Below are positions 1 to 6,948 of a stretch of 14,475 nucleotides of DNA, piece by piece (the first letter of the stretch is position 1; the number at the start of each line of letters is the position of its first letter). Source of the stretch: Thalassiosira profunda (Eukaryota > Bacillariophyta > Thalassiosirophyceae > Thalassiosirales > Thalassiosiraceae); NCBI GenBank assembly GCA_036939355.1, contig JALLAP010000890.1, forward strand, positions 1-14,475, given 5' to 3'. A model generated the notes under the pieces. It was not told where the DNA came from, did no database searches, and saw nothing but the letters and a program-made list of their open reading frames with translations. The position numbers were made by a program, and so were the translations under genes.

Positions 1-994
1 TGCCCTTGACCCTGGGCGTGTCGCCCAATACTCTCTTCACCGCAACCGCCATCAACCCCAAAGCGATGACGGACGATACTGCCGCCATAACAGGCGAAGA
101 CACCAAAAGCGTACTCAACCCCCCATATCGAGAAGTTATGCCCGTCGTCGTCACGCCGTCCACCGGTCCATACCAGATGAAGTCGAACGTGTTCCGAACC
201 AGGGAGAACGAGACGGAGATCCACCTGGAAAATGTCGAAGCCACAGCGTAGGTGATCGTGCCGATTACGCTGCCAATTGGCCGAGCAATGGCGTTGATCA
301 CAGCTGCAACCGATGACAACACGCCAGAGTAGATGGGCCGTCCGGTGGAAGACCGCAGCGAGAACGACGGCAATCCCCCAGAGTAAGAAGATACGAACGC
401 CGACTTTGTGGCAGACACGGGGCGCCATTGCTTCCTCTTCGACCGACCCCTCCCTTTCATTTGCCACCTGCTCGGCTTGTTTTCCTTGGATGCTTTGGGC
501 GCCTTCCTTGCGGTGGAAGAGGTTGCTCTGGTCTTGATGGGTGTTGCAAGCAGATAGTCCTCATCCTCGTCTGCGTATTCCTCTCCTTTCCATCGGCCTG
601 CCGAAATGGGCGTTGAGAGAAGATGGTCATCGTCTTCCACCTCCTCTCCGTAGTATTCGTACTCGGCGCCCTCATCAGCACCGTCCCCTTGGGGATCGAA
701 GCCCTCATCCACTTCGTAATACTCGTACTCGTATTCTTCACCGTCAACTTCAACTTCCTCCGGGGCACCCTCGTTCGCCCCTCCTCGTCGACGCTTGCCA
801 AAGACACCCCCGCCCCGAACGGCCAATGAATTGAGAGGGCTGGGGCAAGCAGCCTCGCGTTGTGACGCACCTATTGGCGCGTGGAGTCGGCGCATGCACC
901 ACGGTGCATGTGATGGACCACGTGACGCCATCGTAAATGCCGCCTGGGCCAGCAGCGCTGCAAGCGCGCAGGCCGCGGCCATCTTGACCCCCAT
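1..994 (-). CDS. Acidic, Tyr-rich membrane protein with signal-like N-terminus (partial)
   Basis: This is an open frame of 331 codons from the ATG at 994-992 to the left edge, without a stop, so the C-terminus is missing. I do not recognise the family. Residues 1-19 are an Ala/Leu-rich signal-like segment ending AQAAF, with Phe20 where diatom plastid presequences (ASAFAP type) carry their conserved Phe. Residues 79-147 are strongly acidic with Tyr clusters (EYEYEYYE, EYEYYGEE). A short motif, LL(S/A)TPI, occurs twice, at 125-130 and 148-153, each time after an acidic run. Residues 162-190 are Lys/Arg-rich. Two hydrophobic stretches follow, at about 226-255 and 293-319. Plastid or secretory routing is inferred. 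The gene diverges from the M50B-like gene, with 480 bp between the two starts. Coding is supported by the long open frame and the ordered domain composition. Confidence 0.72.
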   Translation of the reverse strand, partial: MGVKMAAACALAALLAQAAFTMASRGPSHAPWCMRRLHAPIGASQREAACPSPLNSLAVRGGGVFGKRRRGGANEGAPEEVEVDGEEYEYEYYEVDEGFDPQGDGADEGAEYEYYGEEVEDDDHLLSTPISAGRWKGEEYADEDEDYLLATPIKTRATSSTARKAPKASKENKPSRWQMKGRGRSKRKQWRPVSATKSAFVSSYSGGLPSFSLRSSTGRPIYSGVLSSVAAVINAIARPIGSVIGTITYAVASTFSRWISVSFSLVRNTFDFIWYGPVDGVTTTGITSRYGGLSTLLVSSPVMAAVSSVIALGLMAVAVKRVLGDTPRVKG

Positions 995-1474
995 CGCTCG
1001 CTACCCACCAGAAGATCCCCCGTGTATCGATACCGATGCCCCCGCGCCTCAGAGAGCCGTTATTTAGTAAGTGGAGCGAGGCTCTCTGTCGCTTGCCTTA
1101 AAACTACGACGTCACCGCCTTCTACCTCCGCATGGTTTTGTTGTTTGTGCTTACCTAGGTACTGGTTTACCACGTAAGGTACTTACCTCTTCGGTTGGTG
1201 GTTGGTCTTCTTTTTTGCAACGTCGACCGAAGAAGGTCCCCCCCCCCCCGGAGGAGGAGGAGGAGGCTACACCGTATCGATCTCTGCAGTCTTTGAGGGC
1301 ATTGCTAGTCAGTGGTCTCTTGCGGGGGCGGTTGTGTGCGCAGATTTGCAATTTGGCGTCTTTTGAGGCGCGCGCTAGAGCTAGAGCCAGCGAACTCTTG
1401 CGAGAGAGGCGGTCGGTGGACCGACAGCGAGTGATCAGTGCGATTTGCGCTCTATCCGGCGGTATCCGGCCAAG
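995..1474. promoter_or_regulatory. Divergent intergenic region between membrane-protein gene and M50B-like gene
   Basis: No convincing gene is seen here. The two flanking genes start at its ends and point outward, so it should hold both promoters and 5' UTRs. It contains a 12-C run followed directly by a GGA repeat (1238-1265) and a short CTAGAG duplication near 1375-1386. I could not place a TATA box or initiator with confidence. Confidence 0.45.
1238..1265 (+). repeat. C12 homopolymer followed by (GGA)n microsatellite
   Basis: Twelve consecutive C residues (1238-1249) run straight into about five GGA units. This is simple-sequence DNA in a divergent promoter or 5' UTR region. The homopolymer length is uncertain in most sequencing data. 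Confidence 0.9.
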
Positions 1475-2263
1475 ATGAACGAAGCACAGCTCGCCTTCTT
1501 GACGCTGTATCTGGTGTACCTCGTGGTCATCCTCCTCTTCCACGACACCCTCCTAATGTATCCCTTCCGATTGCTGACCACATTCCTGCACGAAATGAGC
1601 CACGCCATTGCGTGCTGGGTTACATGTGGAGATGTTAGAGCAATTCAGGTTTACGAGAACGAGGGCGGGGTCACATCGTATGTCGGAGGGTGCAGGGTGC
1701 TCATCATTCCGGCAGGTTACGTCGGATCGGCAATCTGGGGCTGCATTTTTGTCATGTTCAGTGGAGGACAAAAGACGTCAACGGGTGCTGCGGGTGTTTT
1801 GGTGGCCTTGCTGCTCATATCCCTTTGCTATGCTCCGAACAAGACGATGGTGTACCTTAACCTCGGATGGGCGGTGGTTACCTCCATCTTCATCTATCTG
1901 GAGTGGCAAGTATTCAGCCCGATACTCAATTACATTGTGCTCTTTTACGGGGCATTCATCGGCATCCACGCAATATTTGACACATATCAAGACACGATAA
2001 GACGAACGGTGCTTCGCTCTGATGCGTACGCCTGCTACGAAGTGTGCCCCTGTTGCCTGCCGCGATGCGTGGGGATACAATGGGGATTGTGCAACATCTT
2101 CCTCCAGCTCTTTGGAATATGGGTGGCCATGATGCAGCTTTCCGAGGAGTGCGAGAACGCGGGGTGGTGGGAGTGCGTTAGGAACGAGGACAAGGACGGC
2201 GGCAAGCTTTGGGAGTGGGAGGAAAGAGCCATGCACGATTTAGAGGATTGGCTGCACTGGTAG
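1475..2263 (+). CDS. M50B-like integral-membrane metallopeptidase
   Basis: This intronless 262-residue protein matches the peptidase M50B-like family found in plants, fungi and algae. The zinc-binding HExxH is HEMSH at residues 39-43, directly after a first membrane segment (about 8-22). Gly-rich GGVTSYVGG and the PAGYVGS motif (79-85) follow, as is usual in this family. Several hydrophobic segments lie between 86 and 155. The DTYQDTIRRTVLRSDA block (159-174) fits the conserved second Asp-rich motif that supplies acidic metal ligands. A Cys-rich loop (CPCCLPRC, 181-188) and an acidic Trp-rich tail finish the protein. I chose ATG 1475 over the in-frame ATG ten codons upstream because AAG precedes it and the protein then begins near the first membrane segment. 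The substrate is unknown. Family members are assumed to be membrane proteases, mostly uncharacterised. It converges with the sigma-adaptin gene. Confidence 0.85.
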   Translation: MNEAQLAFLTLYLVYLVVILLFHDTLLMYPFRLLTTFLHEMSHAIACWVTCGDVRAIQVYENEGGVTSYVGGCRVLIIPAGYVGSAIWGCIFVMFSGGQKTSTGAAGVLVALLLISLCYAPNKTMVYLNLGWAVVTSIFIYLEWQVFSPILNYIVLFYGAFIGIHAIFDTYQDTIRRTVLRSDAYACYEVCPCCLPRCVGIQWGLCNIFLQLFGIWVAMMQLSEECENAGWWECVRNEDKDGGKLWEWEERAMHDLEDWLHW

Positions 2264-2526
2264 ATGGCCAAACAAAATCAAGGGGCAGGCTTGGAGTCTC
2301 CCCTCGAATCGGTGAAATAAGTGTCGTTTCTTAATGGGAGATTTGCCTGGCATCCAAAGCCAGATTCCCATTTTAGCCCCACCTCTCAAAGAGCACATTT
2401 ATCCCCTCCCCCACCGTTCCCCCCTTCCCCATATTGCCAGTACAGCTTGCAATTCCCTCCTTTTCATTCCAAAGCACCCATTCAGTGTTTGCATTCCAAC
2501 ACCTTGCCCTTACTCCCCCGAAAAAT
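2264..2526. other. Short convergent intergenic region
   Basis: The stretch is rich in C and T on the plus strand and lies between the 3' ends of the M50B-like gene and the sigma-adaptin gene. It should contain both 3' UTRs. No clear AATAAA signal or gene is visible. Confidence 0.5.
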
Positions 2527-3371
2527 CTATCTGTTTCCCCTCGGTCCCCGCGCCCCCGGTTTTCTCCCCAGCTGAAATTGCTCCTGAAAGCTAAGCCCGT
2601 CGTCCAATTGGCTGGACGTGTCCTCCCCCGGCTTTGTCATCTGTTCCACCATTTCTTCGGCCTCCACGATTTGCTGCAGCACCTCCCGGCGATTGGATTC
2701 GCACAGCATGCCGCCGATAAACATCTCGAACAGAATCATAAGGGATTTGTGCAGGGAGAAGACCAGGTCCAGCTCGCACACTGTAGACCCAAAGTGAGCA
2801 TAAATATTATGTGAGCACATCCCCTCACTCAATTGCAAATGATACCGGCAATAAACGCCACTCACCGCTGTTGAAATACCCGTCCAACGCCTCCACAAAC
2901 AAGTGGATCTGCTCCAGGACAATCAGCTCGTTCATCTCCGCCGGCGCCCCCACCACGAAGTACAAACTGGCATAGCTGTTTTGGGGGAGATGAGGATGGT
3001 GCATATCATGTTGTGAGCAAAAAGGCCGAAGGGTGCACCAAGATAAGCCCCAGTTAACAACTCACCGCCGGTACACGAACTTGTACTCCCCCTTCTCGAT
3101 GANGGGTGCACCAAGATAAGCCCCAGTTAACAACTCACCGCCGGTACACGAACTTGTACTCCCCCTTCTCGATGATGTTGCACATCTTCGCCTGCCGCGG
3201 CAGGACGTCCGCGGCGATGTCGCGGAGGATGCGCTTCTTCTGGCTCTCGGTGTAGGAGGAGAAGAATTCGGAGAGGCGGATCTTGCCCTGCCGGGACATG
3301 AGGACGATGAAGTCCCATCCGCAGGCGGCGGCGGCCTTTTGCTTTATGGCGGCGTGGTCGAGCTCCGTCAT
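2527..3371 (-). CDS. Clathrin adaptor complex small (sigma) subunit, three exons
   Basis: The exons are 3371-3139, 2975-2866 and 2780-2527, joined by GT-AG introns. The spliced frame is 597 nt, giving 198 residues. Sigma subunits belong to the core of heterotetrameric AP complexes, which select cargo for vesicle traffic. The match covers the longin-type fold: SRQGKIRL (26-33), KFVYRRYASLYFVVG (73-87), NELIVLEQIHLFVEALD (93-109), and VCELDLVF (115-122). Both splice junctions fall inside conserved motifs (RR|YASLYF and NS|VCELD), which confirms them. Family members usually have about 140-160 residues. Here about 18 residues precede the usual start and about 45 follow the last conserved helix. 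YASLYF suggests AP-1, while FVVG and ESNR recall AP-4, so I do not assign a complex. Intron 1 holds an assembly duplication (3031-3175) that makes it look 163 bp instead of about 90. Intron 2 is 85 bp. Confidence 0.87.
3031..3175. repeat. 72-bp perfect duplication around an N (assembly seam)
   Basis: Bases 3031-3102 are repeated exactly at 3104-3175, with only N3103 between them. The copy covers the end of sigma-adaptin exon 1 with its splice donor and part of intron 1, so the assembly shows this donor twice. The same geometry occurs at 9189-9333 and 11194-11338. An unmerged contig overlap explains it better than a biological repeat. Confidence 0.93.
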
Positions 3372-3854
3372 GATGGTGGTTGTGCGGGGCAGAGGTGGAA
3401 CAGGGGGCGGCCAGGGGCGGCCTCTGCGGGGGGCGGTTTATTTATTGGTTTTGGAGGAGGTCGGTGTGGCGTGTGGGGTCGCATTTCTACCCTGAGATTA
3501 TCTGCTCCGTTCTAACTTGTCACCTTAAGTTTTGCGGCAAAAATATAACCCTAAATGTAGTTCCCTTCCCTTCGTTGACCGACCCCGACCTCACCCACCG
3601 AATCCCACGTGTGGACCTGCTCCTGGCTGTTTACCTGCCGCTACCGAACCGCGAGGCTCACAAACATCTTGGCTTGTTGCATTGGCGGTGATGGAGTGCT
3701 ACAATAATGGGTGGAACCGAGAGCGCTTGCTCTTGCTCGGGAAAGATGGTGCACGACAGATGATGCTGATGCTGCATGCAGCGCGCCCCAAAAGAGCATG
3801 ACCTGACGGCGCCGTCTTGCAACTGCAACCCTCATAAACTATCACGTTGATATC
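3372..3854. promoter_or_regulatory. Divergent intergenic region between sigma-adaptin and dioxygenase-like genes
   Basis: No supported gene is found here. The region must carry the start signals of the two outward-facing genes. A telobox-like AACCCTAAA occurs at 3547-3555. The frame of the dioxygenase-like gene is closed by a TGA about 50 bases upstream of its ATG, so an unspliced N-terminal extension is excluded. A short signal-peptide exon further upstream cannot be ruled out. Confidence 0.45.
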
Positions 3855-4679
3855 ATGGACGCCACGCAACCGCTTCTCTTCCAGGGAACCCTCCTGAACC
3901 AACAGGGAACCCCCGTCGAGGGCGCGAGGGTGCAGATGTGGCAGACCGATCTCAATGGCAACTACTTGCACTCCCGTCCCTCCGCGGCCGGCGCCCCGCA
4001 ACTGGAGGATCATGCGTCCATCGTGTCGGACTTTCAATACTTTGGAACGGATGCCACGGATGAAAATGGCGCCTTTGACTTCTTGACGTACCGACCGGGA
4101 ATCTACTCGCAACGGCCCTTCTCTCATTTCCATTTCATGGTGTGGTTGGATGCGGAGGATGCAAATCCGGCCCTCGTGACGCAATTCTACTTCCGCGACG
4201 AATCCCCGCCCTTTCCCGAGGAACTTCACCTCGACATCACTCCTGTGGATGCGTCAATCTACGGCTTTGGAGGCTATGTGAACGGTACGATGGTGGTGGC
4301 GGACCCGTCTGTAACTTTAACGGGAGGAGCGTCGCTCCCCGTTTCTCCGACGCAGGCGCAAGGGCCGTTTTATCCCGAAGTGGACTTCTTCTCGATTGGC
4401 AATGATTTGACAACCAATGTACCGGCGATGACGACAGCAACTGCCGCGGCGGCGACGACGCAATATCCAAAGGTGACTGTTGCGTCGACGGTGGTTGCTG
4501 CAACCACAGTTCTATCGACCACTAATCCAGATGATGGGGAGGGGCAGTTGGGTCCTACGCCATCAGTCAACGATACTGTGTCAGGATCAGCGGCGCCGAC
4601 CTCTTCTGTGGCGGCTGTGAATTGCAATCTGCTGACTGGTTCTTTGGTTCTGTTCTTGGCATTGCATCTGCTGTCCTAA
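3855..4679 (+). CDS. Intradiol ring-cleavage dioxygenase-like protein with rearranged motif order and hydrophobic tail
   Basis: This is a 274-residue single-exon protein. Known intradiol dioxygenases open catechol rings with Fe(III) held by two Tyr and two His. Candidate ligands are all present: Tyr37 (NGNY), Tyr84 (PGIY), His91 and His93 (SHFHF). The core also has GTPVEGARVQMWQTD (18-32), FGTDATDENGAFDF (63-76) and LVTQFYF (107-113), all usual for the family. The motif that normally opens the domain, SPTQAQGPFYP plus NDLT, lies instead at 164-186, after the core. Residues 187-255 are Thr/Ala/Ser-rich, and the C-terminus (about 258-274) is hydrophobic, as in GPI-anchored or tail-anchored proteins. 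No N-terminal signal peptide is visible, so a GPI anchor would need a missed upstream exon. The substrate is unknown. An AATAAA at 4710-4715 may be its poly(A) signal. Confidence 0.75.
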   Translation: MDATQPLLFQGTLLNQQGTPVEGARVQMWQTDLNGNYLHSRPSAAGAPQLEDHASIVSDFQYFGTDATDENGAFDFLTYRPGIYSQRPFSHFHFMVWLDAEDANPALVTQFYFRDESPPFPEELHLDITPVDASIYGFGGYVNGTMVVADPSVTLTGGASLPVSPTQAQGPFYPEVDFFSIGNDLTTNVPAMTTATAAAATTQYPKVTVASTVVAATTVLSTTNPDDGEGQLGPTPSVNDTVSGSAAPTSSVAAVNCNLLTGSLVLFLALHLLS

Positions 4680-5419
4680 GGATTGCAAAATGAGAGAAGA
4701 ATGGCGAGCAATAAATTCAACACGCACATCGAAAAATGCTTCTCCTTGCCGTCTTTTGCCTTTGTCCACTCGCTCTTCACCAAGCAAACTCCTCGATTAT
4801 CTACATCACCACCCCGCAGACATCTCTCCACCAGAAATAACCCCAATGATTAGGTTAACGATCTTGCTAAAATGGTCATTCGGAGTCTTGCTTTCTTGCG
4901 CCAAAGCCTCTTCGCACGAAGTTATTGTATGTATCGTTCACGAGTGGTTTTAGCTGTTTATCTGTACGATCGACCTTCGCATAGAATAGATCCACATACT
5001 CACGCACACGATCGATCGTTTCACGCGCGAGACGACCGTGCAAACTGCTCTGCAACTGCCGAGAGCGTGCAAAGCAGAACAGATGGGTGTCACGAGTTGC
5101 ACAGTTGAAGTTGGGCACAGAGACATTCCCAAAGCACAAAAATAGGGTTATCCCTAAATAATATGAGACGGTCATTCACGAACGAGAAGAAATACTTAAC
5201 GAACAAGAAGACACCGTTATTCAAGTCAATCGTATTCTGTCTTGAGTGACATCAAGTCAACCTCTGTTTCTCGCACCCACGCGACCCTGGACGTCTGTAT
5301 GAAGCCTTTGAAAAGTGTCACTGCAAGAAGGTGCAAGAAGAAGGTGCATGCATCGAATGCAGCAGAACACCACTCGCTAATTTCACAACCACACCGCATT
5401 ACGCAGCGCCGCCCAAACC
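4680..5419. other. 740-bp intergenic region, AT-richer, no supported gene
   Basis: This is the most AT-rich stretch between genes in the window. It should hold the 3' UTR of the dioxygenase-like gene and the promoter of the following gene. It contains a putative poly(A) signal (4710-4715), a TAGGG-TTAT-CCCTA inverted repeat (5143-5156), ATCGATCG palindromes near 5011, and short GA-rich direct repeats (ACGAACGAGAAG/ACGAACAAGAAG near 5178-5211 and GGTGCAAGAAG near 5325-5348). A minus-strand open frame at 4876-5175 lacks the codon bias of its neighbours. Confidence 0.5.
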
Positions 5420-5923
5420 ATGATGTTCGACGCCGCGTCCCCGATGAATGCCCCGCCTCAGCACCCAGCGCCAGTGGGAGGAGAGGTCCGACGCCACCGC
5501 CGGCCCTCCGCGGCCCTTCGCCCCCGCCCCCTTCGATCCGTGCGCTTCTCCGACCTGAGCCGCCTGTCCCTCTTCCCTTCCGACCCCGACGCCGCCGCCC
5601 GGTGGTACACCGAGGCCGACAAGGCCCACTTCAAGAAGGAGGTGTCCGCGGACGTCCTGCGCCTCCGCCGGGCGCTCGCCGCGCCGTCCCCCGAAGCCGC
5701 CGCCCCCGAAGACTGCTACAGGCTCGTCGGGATCGACCACCTCCTGACGCCCGAGCGGTCGCTGAAGATCGTCCAGCGGCGGAGGCGCCACGTCCAGTTC
5801 GTCCTGAAGGCGCAGGGGCGGTGCACGGCCGACGAGCTGGGCCTCCTCTCGGGCCGGAGCTCCAAGTCGGCGCGCGAGCGGGCCGAGGAGCTGGCGGACG
5901 GGTACCGGAGGATGGATTTTTGA
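5420..5923 (+). CDS. Diatom-type small protein with RWYT motif, function unknown
   Basis: This is a 167-residue intronless protein. I recognise the pattern from numerous uncharacterised diatom proteins, but no function is known to me. Residues 1-38 are Pro/Arg-rich and poorly ordered. The core begins with SVRFSDLS (40-47), then RWYTEADKAHFKKEV (61-75), then VGIDHLLTPE (103-112), and the basic helix RRRRHVQFVLKAQ (120-132). A short Ser/Ala/Arg-rich helical end follows. The start is ATG 5420 in an ACC-ATG context; a second ATG follows at once. Coding is supported by very high GC at third positions and by the motif order. It converges with the GRWT/GAF-like gene. Confidence 0.75.
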   Translation: MMFDAASPMNAPPQHPAPVGGEVRRHRRPSAALRPRPLRSVRFSDLSRLSLFPSDPDAAARWYTEADKAHFKKEVSADVLRLRRALAAPSPEAAAPEDCYRLVGIDHLLTPERSLKIVQRRRRHVQFVLKAQGRCTADELGLLSGRSSKSARERAEELADGYRRMDF

Positions 5924-6186
5924 GCCTGAAGCAACATAATGTACAGGACGCCTCCCTTTTTGCCCAGACCTAGGCTGGACGGATCGGTGCACATATCATA
6001 AGCTCTATTAAAGCTTCTACTGTTAGGAATCCGCCCACGCTTGCTACTCATACACCCGAACAACACACGTTGACAACTAGGCTTACATCTACAAAACTGT
6101 ACTGAACATGGGCCGAGTGCATTCCCTTGCATGCATAATTCAACAATGAATCGAGAGAACCTCATACACAGCACTCAAAATAACGA
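5924..6186. other. Convergent intergenic region
   Basis: The 263 bp between the stops of two converging genes is AT-richer than either gene and should hold both 3' UTRs. I see no gene in it. Confidence 0.5.
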
Positions 6187-6909
6187 TCAGCCCTCCACAG
6201 ACGCCATTGCAGCCTCGGTGGAAGGAGCCGCCATCGCATCCTGTGGCGCCGGCGCCGGCTCGTCCAAGATTCCAGCCCCGTGGCCCGCCGGCGGCTGCTG
6301 CGATTGTTGCTGGTACTCGGGATCGCCTCCGTTCTCCGTCGACGGAGGCGGCATGGCCGTTCCCGACCCCGTCGACGCCGCGCCGGGCGAGAACAGGGCG
6401 TCGTGGTTCGGCGGTGGCGGGGGCGGCAGCTCGGTCGGGGCCGGGGCGTACGCTTGCATCTGCAACTGCCCGCCGTTCGGCGGCGGCTGCGGCTGTTGCA
6501 TCTGCACCTGCGGCTGCCCCGGAGCCCGGGCCTGGCTCAGGAACATAAAGTCCCGGGCGAGCATGAGGGCGACGTCGGGCCGCGCCCGCCCCCCGGCCTT
6601 GTAGCTCGCGTACGAGCTCAATACGGTGTCGACGACGTCCTGCTCGGGCGGGGTCCGCGCGGGCCGGAGGAGGAGGAGGCGTAGCGACATGAAGCCCTGG
6701 AGGTAGGCGAAGGCGGGGCTGGAGGGGTCGGAGGGCATGTGCTCCCCGAAGATGGAGATGACCTCGGCGGTCAGGGCGGCGGGGTCCTCGGGCGGCGGTC
6801 CCTGCGGCTGCTCCTGCTGCTGCTGCTGCTGCGGTTGGAGGTCCATGTTTTGCCCTTGCGGCGCCGGCTGCGGCTGGGATTGCATTTGTTGTTGCGGCTG
6901 CTGGCCCGC

Positions 6910-6948
<39 letters not shown>

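Noticed and set aside
457..870. A 137-codon minus-strand frame in the left-edge region
   Set aside because: It lies in another frame of the edge-truncated gene, whose own frame is open for 331 codons with ordered domains.
5143..5156. Resemblance of the TAGGG inverted repeat to a homing endonuclease site
   Set aside because: Only the first part of the known 18-bp site matches, and there is no associated endonuclease gene or intron.
4876..5175. A 99-codon minus-strand frame with a helical-looking end (ETIDRVREYVDLFYAK)
   Set aside because: Third-position GC is near random, unlike the neighbouring genes, and I recognise no family. It could be an old element fragment, but nothing supports that.
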